From Chloroflexota bacterium (lineage in GTDB: Bacteria > Chloroflexota > Anaerolineae > Aggregatilineales > Phototrophicaceae), in NCBI GenBank assembly GCA_010092805.1, contig JAADYY010000710.1, positions 1-8,962 of the forward strand: a DNA stretch of 8,962 nt, in the 5' to 3' direction. The notes under the pieces are model-generated. The model ran no database searches. It was not told where the DNA came from and saw only the letters and a list, made by a program, of their open reading frames with translations. Shown in pieces: positions 1-5,970 of the stretch. The translations under genes and the position numbers were made by a program. Position 1 is the first letter of the stretch; each line of letters starts with the position of its first letter.

Positions 1-134
1 GGTCAACGGATCGACGGTGTAGATCTCGGTGATCGACCAATAATAAAAAAAAAATAAGGTGGCGGTAATCGTCCACGTTGACGTGGGTGTGAAGGTGGTG
101 GTCAAGGGATCGATGGTGTTAGTCGCGGTGATGG
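1..134. repeat. Degenerate 99-bp-period repeat coding for the Thr-rich linker
   Basis: Bases 1-35 and 100-134 align at 28 of 35 positions with an offset of exactly 99 bp (33 codons). In the protein the two copies end in DPLT at residues 488-491 and 521-524. A second internal match, 62-84 against 125-147, agrees at 18 of 23 positions with a 63-bp offset (21 codons). Both offsets are multiples of three, so the repeats preserve frame. The array may continue beyond the window edge. Confidence 0.65.
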
Positions 135-1572
135 TCCCCGTCGAAGTCGCGGATGGCGTGATCTCGGTCGGCGTTGGGGTTGGTGCCTCCAGAGCGCGCC
201 AGCGCGAGACGAAGACATCATTAACCCCGTTGGCATCACCCATCACGAGATTGTTTGCGCCGGAGGTAAAGACAACATACTCACCGCTGTCGGAAATGGC
301 GGGCGAGAAACTTGCGCCCCCGCGCGCGAGTGCCGCCGTGCTTGAGCGCGAAACCAGGAAGGTCGCGCTGTTCGGGCGGTCGCGGACAAACACATCGAGG
401 ACGCCGTTGTTGTCATCGACGGCGAAATTGCTGGCCTGGGATGCGAAGATCACCAAATCACCGTTCACCGAGACCTGCGGGGAAAATGATCCGAAGTTGC
501 CCTGTTCAGGAACAACATCGGACGTGACCGAGATCAATTCCATGTCCGCAGTTGGCTGGCTCAAGTCGCGCAGCAGAATGTCGCTGATATCGCCGTTGGT
601 GTCCACCCCGGGCCGAAGATTGGTCGCGGTCGTCTGGAAGACGACAAACACCCCATCCGACGAGATCGTTGGGGCAGTTGACGGGCCATTGCCCAGAACC
701 GGCTGAAAACCAACAATGCGTACGCTGAGGACGACAGTGCGGTCCAGCAGCGGCTCGCGCAGAAACACATCAGTCGTGTTGTTGTTGTCGCCCGATGCCA
801 GGTTGGGCGAATCAGACTCGAAAACGATCTGCTCGCCGTTAGCGCTGATGTCGGGCAGCCGTGAAGCGCCGTCAACCTGGACACCTGTCGGGAGCACCGA
901 CTGCCGTGTGGTTTCGCCGGTGTTGCGGTTGCGCAGGTAAATGTCGGTAGCGTTATTGGTGTCGAGCGGTGTGCCGGTGCCATCCACAATCAGGTTGGTG
1001 GCGTCGGATTGGAAAACGACGAAGCGCCCATTGTTGGAAAGCGCCGCATGATCCGATGGGCCGTCGGCCTCGTCGAGATTGTCGTTGACGGAGACACGAA
1101 ACGTAGCCACTGCCTGCCGACTGAAGATGAAAATATCATCAACGCCGTTGGTGTCATCGGAGACAAGGTTGGTGGCACTAGAGGTGTAGGCAATAATCTG
1201 ACCGTTGCCGGAAATGGTGGGGTTGAACGACGGGCCATCGGCAGGGCCACCGCCCGCCGCCGCTGAGATCAGCTCGATGGTACAGTTCAGGCGGTCAAAG
1301 AGGAACACGTCGGTGACATCGTTGGTGTCACCCGCAACGAGATTGTCGGCGTCCGATGCAAAGACAATGAAATCGCCTGCGGAGTCGAGGTCGGCCCCAC
1401 CCAATGAGGCGGCGTTGCCTTCGATGCCCTGATCACTGACTGAAGTCCGGATTACCGTATCTACGGGGCAGGCGGCGTGCACCGCCAGTAGCCCGGAGAG
1501 TTGGCTCACCGCCAGCACCGCGATCAAGCCGAGCAGCAGGTATAACCAAGTCGTTGTGCGGGAAATACGCAT
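1..1572 (-). CDS. Secreted seven-repeat TolB/PD40-like beta-propeller protein with Thr-rich linker (3' end outside window)
   Basis: The frame is open for 524 codons from 1572 to the left edge. The ATG at 1572 is preferred over the one at 1578 because AAGGA lies 6 nt before it, whereas it abuts the ATG at 1578. Residues 1-34 form a signal peptide (hydrophobic 9-31, AVHA before Cys35). Residues 36-461 hold seven repeats of about 60 residues, each with a strand of the type VVFxSxATNL (aromatic at 71, 129, 187, 251, 312, 376, 435) followed by an acidic loop such as DDTNGVDD (139-146) and a DVF(V/L)RD strand. Seven copies fit a closed seven-bladed propeller. The DxNxxxD loops look Ca-binding, by inference. 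From 463 a Pro/Thr-rich linker begins, with 33-residue repeats and an odd LFFFYYW insert (506-512). It is probably an exported cell-surface or binding protein, and its ligand is unknown. It is transcribed away from lspA. Confidence is high for the gene and fold, low for function. Confidence 0.85.
   Translation of the reverse strand, partial: MRISRTTTWLYLLLGLIAVLAVSQLSGLLAVHAACPVDTVIRTSVSDQGIEGNAASLGGADLDSAGDFIVFASDADNLVAGDTNDVTDVFLFDRLNCTIELISAAAGGGPADGPSFNPTISGNGQIIAYTSSATNLVSDDTNGVDDIFIFSRQAVATFRVSVNDNLDEADGPSDHAALSNNGRFVVFQSDATNLIVDGTGTPLDTNNATDIYLRNRNTGETTRQSVLPTGVQVDGASRLPDISANGEQIVFESDSPNLASGDNNNTTDVFLREPLLDRTVVLSVRIVGFQPVLGNGPSTAPTISSDGVFVVFQTTATNLRPGVDTNGDISDILLRDLSQPTADMELISVTSDVVPEQGNFGSFSPQVSVNGDLVIFASQASNFAVDDNNGVLDVFVRDRPNSATFLVSRSSTAALARGGASFSPAISDSGEYVVFTSGANNLVMGDANGVNDVFVSRWRALEAPTPTPTEITPSATSTGTITATNTIDPLTTTFTPTSTWTITATLFFFYYWSITEIYTVDPLT
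45..54. repeat. A10 homopolymer (T10 on the coding strand) inside the propeller gene
   Basis: Ten consecutive A on the plus strand lie inside an AT-only stretch (39-57) in an otherwise GC-rich gene. On the coding strand they read as Leu, three Phe and two Tyr between two copies of the Thr-rich repeat. The frame on both sides agrees with the repeat, so the length shown is in frame. A change of one base would shift the frame. One of the two shifted frames meets a stop within about 15 codons (TGA within the next 40 bases). Confidence 0.7.
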
Positions 1573-1673
1573 TGCCATTCCTTAATTCGTCAGGATGTCG
1601 ATCGACGGTTGGCGGCGAGGCGGACAACATCAATGGACAAAGTTCACGAATAGGTAGAATCCCTTCTGTGCAG

Positions 1674-1698
1674 ATTATAAGGCCAGACGGTGCCTGGC
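1674..1698 (-). promoter_or_regulatory. Putative promoter of the propeller gene, with an inverted repeat upstream of the -10
   Basis: On the minus strand a perfect TATAAT lies at 1679-1674, about 100 nt before the ATG at 1572. No good -35 lies 16-18 nt upstream (the hexamer there is GAGCGC). Instead an inverted repeat GCCAG-7 nt-CTGGC occupies 1682-1698, exactly the spacer and -35 zone. This could be an activator or repressor site. The call rests on motif matching only. Confidence 0.4.
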
Positions 1699-1769
1699 GC
1701 TCACAACAATTCTTGAACTTGGCCGCCACACAGACAAAATCTTAACAAGGCCCCACCGCTGATCGCAGG

Positions 1770-1843
1770 TTGGTACCCGACGATTGCCCAACGGCTTGGG
1801 TGCCGAATTGGCACGCGGCGATTGCTGGAACGTATGTTAGACT
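1770..1843 (+). promoter_or_regulatory. Repeat-rich putative promoter/operator region of lspA
   Basis: A weak sigma-70-like promoter can be drawn as TTGGCA (1808-1813), a 19-nt spacer and TATGTT (1833-1838). An 18-bp near-direct repeat beginning TTGG and ending CGATTGC occurs at 1770-1787 and 1808-1825, with 15 of 18 positions equal and a 38-bp offset. Between and over these lie small palindromes: CCCAA-4-TTGGG (1787-1800) and GTGCC-5-GGCAC (1800-1814), the latter overlapping the proposed -35. This arrangement resembles paired regulator sites, but the regulator is unknown. Confidence 0.35.
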
Positions 1844-1892
1844 GTGAGACCAAGTTGTTGGCTGGGCCTGAGGATGTTTCAGCGGAGAAATG

Positions 1893-2426
1893 ATGCGCAG
1901 ACGCAGATGGATTGCCCTGTGGATAGTGATGATAGTCGTGCTGCTGCTCGATCAGATCAGCAAGCGGTGGGTGGTCGATAATCTCGTCATGGGCGAGACC
2001 TTCCAACCGATTCCGGCTCTGGTGCCGTTCTTTCAGATGACACGCAGCGAGAATACCGGGGCCGCTTTCGGCCTTTTGCCCCAAGCTGCCGACCTTTTCT
2101 TGATCATCGCGGTGGTGGTGGTGGTCGCGCTGATCCTGTTTTACCGCCAAATCCCCGACCATGCGCGCTTCACGCGGTTCGGCGTGGGGTTGGTGTGCGG
2201 CGGCGCGCTGGGCAACGCGCTGAATCGCCTGGAATATGGCGCGGTCGTCGATTTCATCCACTATCAAATTCCTGGCGTGATTTCGAATGTCTCGAATTTG
2301 GCCGACCACGCGATTGTGATCGGCGTGATTCTGATCGTGATCGAAAGCTGGCGCGCCGACCCGGACGAGCGCGCGGCGCAGTCGCGGCGGGTCATGAAGC
2401 AGGATCGCAGCATCGGCGACGACTGA
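1893..2426 (+). CDS. lspA: Lipoprotein signal peptidase (signal peptidase II)
   Basis: This membrane aspartyl protease cleaves the signal peptide of prolipoproteins after the conserved Cys has been lipidated. ATG codons lie at 1890 and 1893. GGAG at 1884-1887 is 5 nt from the second and 2 nt from the first, so 1893 is preferred (177 aa; residues here are numbered from 1890). Four hydrophobic segments lie near 8-20, 68-85, 97-111 and 137-153. Family landmarks are D21/K25 (DQISK), N55 (NTGAAFG), GGALGN (104-109), R113, and the catalytic pair D121 (VVDFI) and D139 (NLAD). The usual NxxDR reads NALNR here, so a normally conserved Asp is Asn112. Other family residues and the length are typical, so the enzyme is probably active. 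Its likely substrates include the lipoprotein encoded 114 bp downstream. Confidence 0.95.
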   Translation: MRRRRWIALWIVMIVVLLLDQISKRWVVDNLVMGETFQPIPALVPFFQMTRSENTGAAFGLLPQAADLFLIIAVVVVVALILFYRQIPDHARFTRFGVGLVCGGALGNALNRLEYGAVVDFIHYQIPGVISNVSNLADHAIVIGVILIVIESWRADPDERAAQSRRVMKQDRSIGDD

Positions 2427-2457
2427 GCAGCAATGGGCACGGCTCATCGCCCGCCAT

Positions 2458-2486
2458 TTCCCGGCGCGGGGAGTCTCGGCTATAAT
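2458..2486 (+). promoter_or_regulatory. Putative sigma-70-type promoter of the lipoprotein operon
   Basis: A perfect TATAAT at 2481-2486 lies 55 nt before the lipoprotein ATG. The hexamer 17 nt upstream (TTCCCG, 2458-2463) matches the -35 only weakly. The -10 is clear and the spacing to the gene leaves a short leader of roughly 45-50 nt. The promoter suggests the downstream cluster can be transcribed independently of lspA. Confidence 0.5.
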
Positions 2487-2540
2487 CGGCGTGTAATTGG
2501 TGTTGCAACGATTCTGCGATGATTCTTCAAGGAGGCAGTC

Positions 2541-3122
2541 ATGCCGAAGAACCAATTTTTGCTGCGGGCGCTGTTGGTGGTGGGCGCGCTGCTGATCGGC
2601 GCGTGTAGTGTGGTGGGCGGCCCCGGCGCGGATCTGGTGCCGACGACGGGCGATACCGCTGCTGATGCCTCGGCGGCGCAGCAGTATCTGCCGAATCTGG
2701 CGGGGTACACGGCCAGCAGCGTGAGCAGTGTGGGCGATGCCATCGCGGCGGCAGGTGGCGCGGCGGCGCTGGTGACCGGGAACGTAGCGCTGACCGCCAT
2801 GATCGCACAGATCGATGGCATGATCGATTGCTATGGCGATGTTGGGGCGGTCGCGGCGCGGGTGTACACGCAGGTCAATATCGGCCAGTTGCTGCAAGGG
2901 CAAATCCCGTCGGTGGGCGCGGTCGCCGTGCTCAACCAAGATCGACTGGTGAATAATTTCTTCGCTTGCGCTGTGGGCAGCAACGCGCGGGCCTCAGGGG
3001 TCGAGCCGTGTGCCGGCAACGGCACGCTCACAGCACCCAATGGCGAGACGATCTACTACCTGTATGCTGGCAGCGATGCGCAGTTCTGCGCGGCGGCGCT
3101 GCAAAGCTTTCAGGGGCGTTAG
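2541..3122 (+). CDS. Putative lipoprotein of unknown function with four cysteines in the mature part
   Basis: The start is secure: AAGGAGG (2529-2535) lies 5 nt before the ATG. Residues 1-21 are a lipoprotein signal peptide with positive N-end (Lys3, Arg9), hydrophobic stretch and lipobox ending IGAC (Cys22), so the protein should be lipidated and processed by LspA. The mature part of about 172 residues is Ala/Gly-rich at first (residues 40-80). It then carries four further cysteines at 97, 143, 157 and 183, an even number consistent with two disulfides in an exported domain (inference). I do not recognise a family. It lies 9 bp before the next gene, so the two are probably co-transcribed with the glycosidase further on. 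The membrane-anchored location would put it on the outer face beside the next gene's product. There is no catalytic motif that I can see. Confidence 0.8.
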   Translation: MPKNQFLLRALLVVGALLIGACSVVGGPGADLVPTTGDTAADASAAQQYLPNLAGYTASSVSSVGDAIAAAGGAAALVTGNVALTAMIAQIDGMIDCYGDVGAVAARVYTQVNIGQLLQGQIPSVGAVAVLNQDRLVNNFFACAVGSNARASGVEPCAGNGTLTAPNGETIYYLYAGSDAQFCAAALQSFQGR

Positions 3123-3131
3123 GTCTAGGCT

Positions 3132-3875
3132 ATGATGCGCATCGTCCGCACCTTCGCCCGCATCTTCCGAGAGATTGTCAAGGGGCAGAACGTCGAAGCT
3201 TACGTCGTGGCGTTGATCGGCGTGGCGCTGATCGCGGTGGATGTGATCGAGGTTGTCGACCCGAGTTTGCAGCGCACCGTGATCATTGCCGCGCTGGTGA
3301 TCCTGATCTTTCGGATCACGCTGCCGCCGGACGAGCGCGCCGATCTGGATGAAGTGCTGCAAGACCGTCAGAGCTACGGCCCGTTCCGCGAGTTTCTGCT
3401 GAGCGGGCGCGATGTGTGGATCTACGGCCCCTCAGCGGCGAATGTGCTGCGTGAATCTGGGTACATTCGCCGCGAAATCCTCGAAAAAGGCGGGGCCGTG
3501 CGGGTGCTGGTGCAAGATCCCGGCGAGCGTGAGGGCCTGGCACTCCTCCGGCGACAGCTCGATACCACCCACGATCTGGAACGTGACATCGGCACTTCGC
3601 TGATCACGCTGCGGCAGATGCTGACGTGGGGGTCAATGGCCTACCGCCTGCTGCCCTACGGCCCCGGCTTCAGCCTGGTGATCGTTGATCCAAAGGGCCG
3701 TGATGGGCGGCTGGTGGTGGAGTTTTTCGGCTTCCAGAACGAGGTGATCGACGAGCGGATGCACATCGAGATCACGCGCCGCGAGTCGCAGCATTGGTTC
3801 GATTACTGGGTGGGGCAGTATGAGCTGATGTGGAACACCGCCACCCCTGACTCGCAGCAGCCGACGGCGTCCTGA
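3132..3875 (+). CDS. Two-helix membrane protein with a PLD-like cytoplasmic domain lacking HKD motifs
   Basis: The 247-residue product has a basic N-end (Arg3, 6, 10, 13) and two hydrophobic segments at about 23-42 and 46-64 joined by a very short loop, a hairpin that places both ends in the cytoplasm by the positive-inside rule. The soluble part (about 85-235) has alternating strands and helices: DVWIYGPS (94-101), VRVLVQDP (123-130), FSLVIVDP (180-187), RLVVEFFGF (193-201), then MHIEITR (210-216) and a Trp/Tyr-rich WFDYWVGQYELMW (222-234). This pattern recalls the PLD-like fold attached to many bacterial regulators, where a final strand and an aromatic helix ending in LW close the domain. 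No HxKxxxxD motif is present, so phospholipase or nuclease activity is not supported and a binding or sensing role is more likely. The ribosome-binding site is weak (TAGG at 3126-3129), which suggests coupling to the lipoprotein gene. The fold assignment is by resemblance only. Confidence 0.75.
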   Translation: MMRIVRTFARIFREIVKGQNVEAYVVALIGVALIAVDVIEVVDPSLQRTVIIAALVILIFRITLPPDERADLDEVLQDRQSYGPFREFLLSGRDVWIYGPSAANVLRESGYIRREILEKGGAVRVLVQDPGEREGLALLRRQLDTTHDLERDIGTSLITLRQMLTWGSMAYRLLPYGPGFSLVIVDPKGRDGRLVVEFFGFQNEVIDERMHIEITRRESQHWFDYWVGQYELMWNTATPDSQQPTAS

Positions 3876-3881
3876 TCGTTG

Positions 3882-5900
3882 GTGCAGCGCACGCTTGGCT
3901 GGTTGATCCTCTGTACCCTGATCGGTGCGGTCGTGCTGAGTCCGTCGGTTGGTGCGCAGCACGCCCCACCTGGCGACCCCGACGGGCATCTACGCTCGCA
4001 CCGGCTGGGGATCACGTTCATCAACTCCGCTGATCACCCGGCGGATGACGAACGCTATCGGCGGGCGCTGCTGCTGGGGGCGGGCTGGAATCGCTGGCCC
4101 CTCTACTGGAGCAGCGTCGAAAGCGCGCCGGGCGTCTACACTTGGGGCGAAAATGATCGCGTGGTGGCGGCAGATCTGGCGCACGGCCTGCGCAGCAGCG
4201 CAATTTTGCTGGGCATCCCGGACTTCTATCGCGCTGGTGGGGGCATCCGCGCGCTCGCCGCGCCGATCTTCAGTGACGGCACCGACATCCCCGGTGTGGG
4301 CAAGCGCCCCAACCCCAGCAACCCCTGGGCCATGTTTGTCTCTGCCGCCGTCGAGCGCTATCGGCCCGGCGGGGCGCTGGCCCAACAACTCGGTTGGCCG
4401 CCCGGCTGGGGCGTGAGCGTATGGGAAGCCTGGAACGAACCCGATCTGACTCTGTTCTGGCAGGGGGGCGTGCCTGCTTATGCGCGCCTGCTCAAAGTGA
4501 CCTATCTCGTTGTCAAACAGGTTGATCCGGGGGCGCGCGTGCTGTTCGGCGGGCTGGCCTATGGCGACCCACGTGTGGATGATTGGCTGGCACAGGTGCT
4601 GGCGATCTACGCCGACGATCCGCTAGCGGCGCAGTACAATTACTTCTTCGACATCGCCGCGCTGCACAGCTACAGCGATCCGTACCGCAGCGCCCTGCTG
4701 ATCGAGTGGGCGCGCGGCGTCCTCAGCACTTACGGGCTGGATCACCCGATCTGGCTCAACGAGACGGGGCTGCCCGTCTGGGACGATTACCCCGGCCCGG
4801 TCTGGACGGCGGATCAGCCAAGCGAACGGATTTATCGCGGTACGCTGCGCGAACAAGCGCATTACATGATCCTCAATACGGCGTTCGCGCTGGCGGCGGG
4901 CGCGGAGATCATTTTCGTCCATCAACTCTATGACGACTGCGGCAACCAAAGCAGCGGCACCGATTTTCCGCCGCACAACGGCGAACTCTGCACGGCGGGG
5001 GCGTGTTGGGGCGATGCGCATGGCCTGTTCCGCAACGGGCGGGATGCCATCTGCTTCAGCCAACATCCGCTGCCGGGCACACCACGCCCGGCGACCATCG
5101 CCTACCACCTGACGGCGCGGGTTTTCGGGACGGGCGCACTCGCCAACGGCCAGATCATCAAGCTCGGCGCAGACGATGCGCCGGACGCCTACGCGATTGC
5201 CTTCGACCGGCCTATCGACTTTGGCCCCATCGTTGGCACCCCGCAGATCAGCGAGCGGTTGTATGTGCTGTGGAACCCGACCCCCGACCCGCTCACCCTG
5301 ACGATCCCAGCCAGCGGAGCGGGTGCGCTGCTCTACACCGCCGAAGCCGCTGCTTCGATACTGACGCCGCAGAACGGTGTTTACACCGTGAATCTGCCCA
5401 CCGCGACCGATCCCGCTGCACCGCTGAGCAGCGCCCCACTGATTCTGACGGAAAGCGTGCCGTCGGGTGTCGTCCCGGTCGATCCGGCGCTGATCAACGC
5501 GGAAGGCACCCTACCGACCGTCCTCGCGACTGCCGCACCGCAGCCTGTGCTCGGTGCGCCGATTGCCGGGCTGTCTGGTGAGCCGCCGCCAGCGACCCTT
5601 GACCCGGCGCTGGATCGGTCACCGCCAACCACAGCCATGAGTCCGCTGCCGGCTGTCAGCCCGCCGACATTCACACTGGTCTGGTCGGGTGCAGACGACA
5701 GCGGCATCGCCGAGTACATCGTGTGGGTGCGCGTCGATGGCGGCGATTGGTCGCCCTGGCTGCAAACCGCCGCGACTTTGGCCGAGTTCACAGGTGAGGC
5801 GGGCCGGACGTATGATTTCGCCGTGTGGGCGCGTGATCTGGCCGGGAATTGGTCGGCCAATGTCGATCTCACGCCGCAGGCCAGCACATCGGTGCGATGA
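3882..5900 (+). CDS. Secreted clan GH-A glycoside hydrolase (GH5/GH39-like TIM barrel) with C-terminal FN3-like domain
   Basis: The likely start is GTG at 3882 (672 aa); TTG at 3879 is the alternative. Neither has a clear ribosome-binding site, and the previous stop is 3-6 bp away, so translation is probably coupled. Residues 1-25 are a signal peptide (cleavage after VGA). A TIM-barrel domain runs from about 45 to 420: RWPLYWSSVE in the early barrel, WEAWNEP with the acid/base Glu186, and WLNETGLP with the nucleophile Glu294, about 108 residues apart as expected for clan GH-A retaining enzymes. Near the barrel end a loop holds Cys353, 370, 375 and 391, possibly two disulfides. A small beta domain (about 430-510), a Pro/Ala/Thr linker and an FN3/Ig-like domain (about 593-668, ending in DLAGNWS) follow. 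The product should act outside the cytoplasmic membrane on a polysaccharide or glycoside. The substrate cannot be told from the sequence, and no carbohydrate-binding module is evident. Confidence 0.85.
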   Translation: MQRTLGWLILCTLIGAVVLSPSVGAQHAPPGDPDGHLRSHRLGITFINSADHPADDERYRRALLLGAGWNRWPLYWSSVESAPGVYTWGENDRVVAADLAHGLRSSAILLGIPDFYRAGGGIRALAAPIFSDGTDIPGVGKRPNPSNPWAMFVSAAVERYRPGGALAQQLGWPPGWGVSVWEAWNEPDLTLFWQGGVPAYARLLKVTYLVVKQVDPGARVLFGGLAYGDPRVDDWLAQVLAIYADDPLAAQYNYFFDIAALHSYSDPYRSALLIEWARGVLSTYGLDHPIWLNETGLPVWDDYPGPVWTADQPSERIYRGTLREQAHYMILNTAFALAAGAEIIFVHQLYDDCGNQSSGTDFPPHNGELCTAGACWGDAHGLFRNGRDAICFSQHPLPGTPRPATIAYHLTARVFGTGALANGQIIKLGADDAPDAYAIAFDRPIDFGPIVGTPQISERLYVLWNPTPDPLTLTIPASGAGALLYTAEAAASILTPQNGVYTVNLPTATDPAAPLSSAPLILTESVPSGVVPVDPALINAEGTLPTVLATAAPQPVLGAPIAGLSGEPPPATLDPALDRSPPTTAMSPLPAVSPPTFTLVWSGADDSGIAEYIVWVRVDGGDWSPWLQTAATLAEFTGEAGRTYDFAVWARDLAGNWSANVDLTPQASTSVR

Positions 5901-5932
5901 TCCCGGCCTGATCAACTCACCCCTCAATCCGT

Positions 5933-5938
5933 TATAAT
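5933..5938 (+). promoter_or_regulatory. -10 element (TATAAT) of the carbamoyltransferase gene
   Basis: A perfect TATAAT lies 33 nt before the ATG at 5971. No recognisable -35 is found 16-18 nt upstream (around 5909-5916 the bases read TGATCAAC). With a start point about 7 nt downstream, transcription would begin inside the left arm of the inverted repeat at 5942-5949. A weak -35 next to an operator-like repeat suggests regulated rather than constitutive expression. Confidence 0.5.
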
Positions 5939-5941
5939 ACG

Positions 5942-5970
5942 CACGTGCTAGACATCATCAGGAGCACGTG
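5942..5970 (+). promoter_or_regulatory. Operator-like inverted repeat overlapping the ribosome-binding site
   Basis: The arms CACGTGCT (5942-5949) and AGCACGTG (5963-5970) are perfect reverse complements of 8 bp separated by 13 nt. Each also contains the self-complementary hexamer CACGTG. The right arm overlaps AGGAG (5960-5964) and ends directly before the ATG. As DNA it could be a dimer-binding operator just downstream of the -10. As RNA, if transcription starts early enough, it could hide the ribosome-binding site. Confidence 0.55.

Larger units (their letters stand above)
1573..1889. other. Divergent intergenic region between the propeller gene and lspA
   Basis: About 317 bp carry no convincing gene. 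The part near 1573-1700 holds the leader and -10 of the minus-strand gene. The part from 1769 to 1843 holds direct and inverted repeats and a weak promoter facing lspA. Short reading frames crossing it in several frames lack ribosome-binding sites and look like chance. I see no tRNA, riboswitch or Rho-independent terminator in it. Confidence 0.6.

Noticed and set aside
31..60. A10 tract as a frameshift that would make the propeller gene a pseudogene
   Set aside because: The frame is open through the tract and resumes the same Thr-rich repeat (DPLT) on the far side, so the gene is intact as given.
59..706. A 215-codon plus-strand frame within the propeller gene
   Set aside because: The minus-strand frame shows a signal peptide and seven regular repeats; the plus-strand reading gives low-complexity Val/Thr/Ser sequence without a domain.
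1..1467. The repeated pattern in the propeller gene as a CRISPR array or DNA tandem repeat
   Set aside because: Repeat units vary in DNA sequence and spacing and are conserved only as protein, so they are propeller blades.
2443..2476. GC-rich hairpin CCCGCC/GGCGCGGG after lspA as a terminator
   Set aside because: The stem needs a bulge, has no U-tract, and overlaps the proposed -35 of the next promoter, so the support is too weak.
1701..2939. A 412-codon open frame on the minus strand opposite lspA and the lipoprotein gene
   Set aside because: It is rich in His, Arg and Gln with no recognisable domain, has no ribosome-binding site, and lies opposite two well-supported genes. It is the usual antisense shadow in GC-rich DNA.
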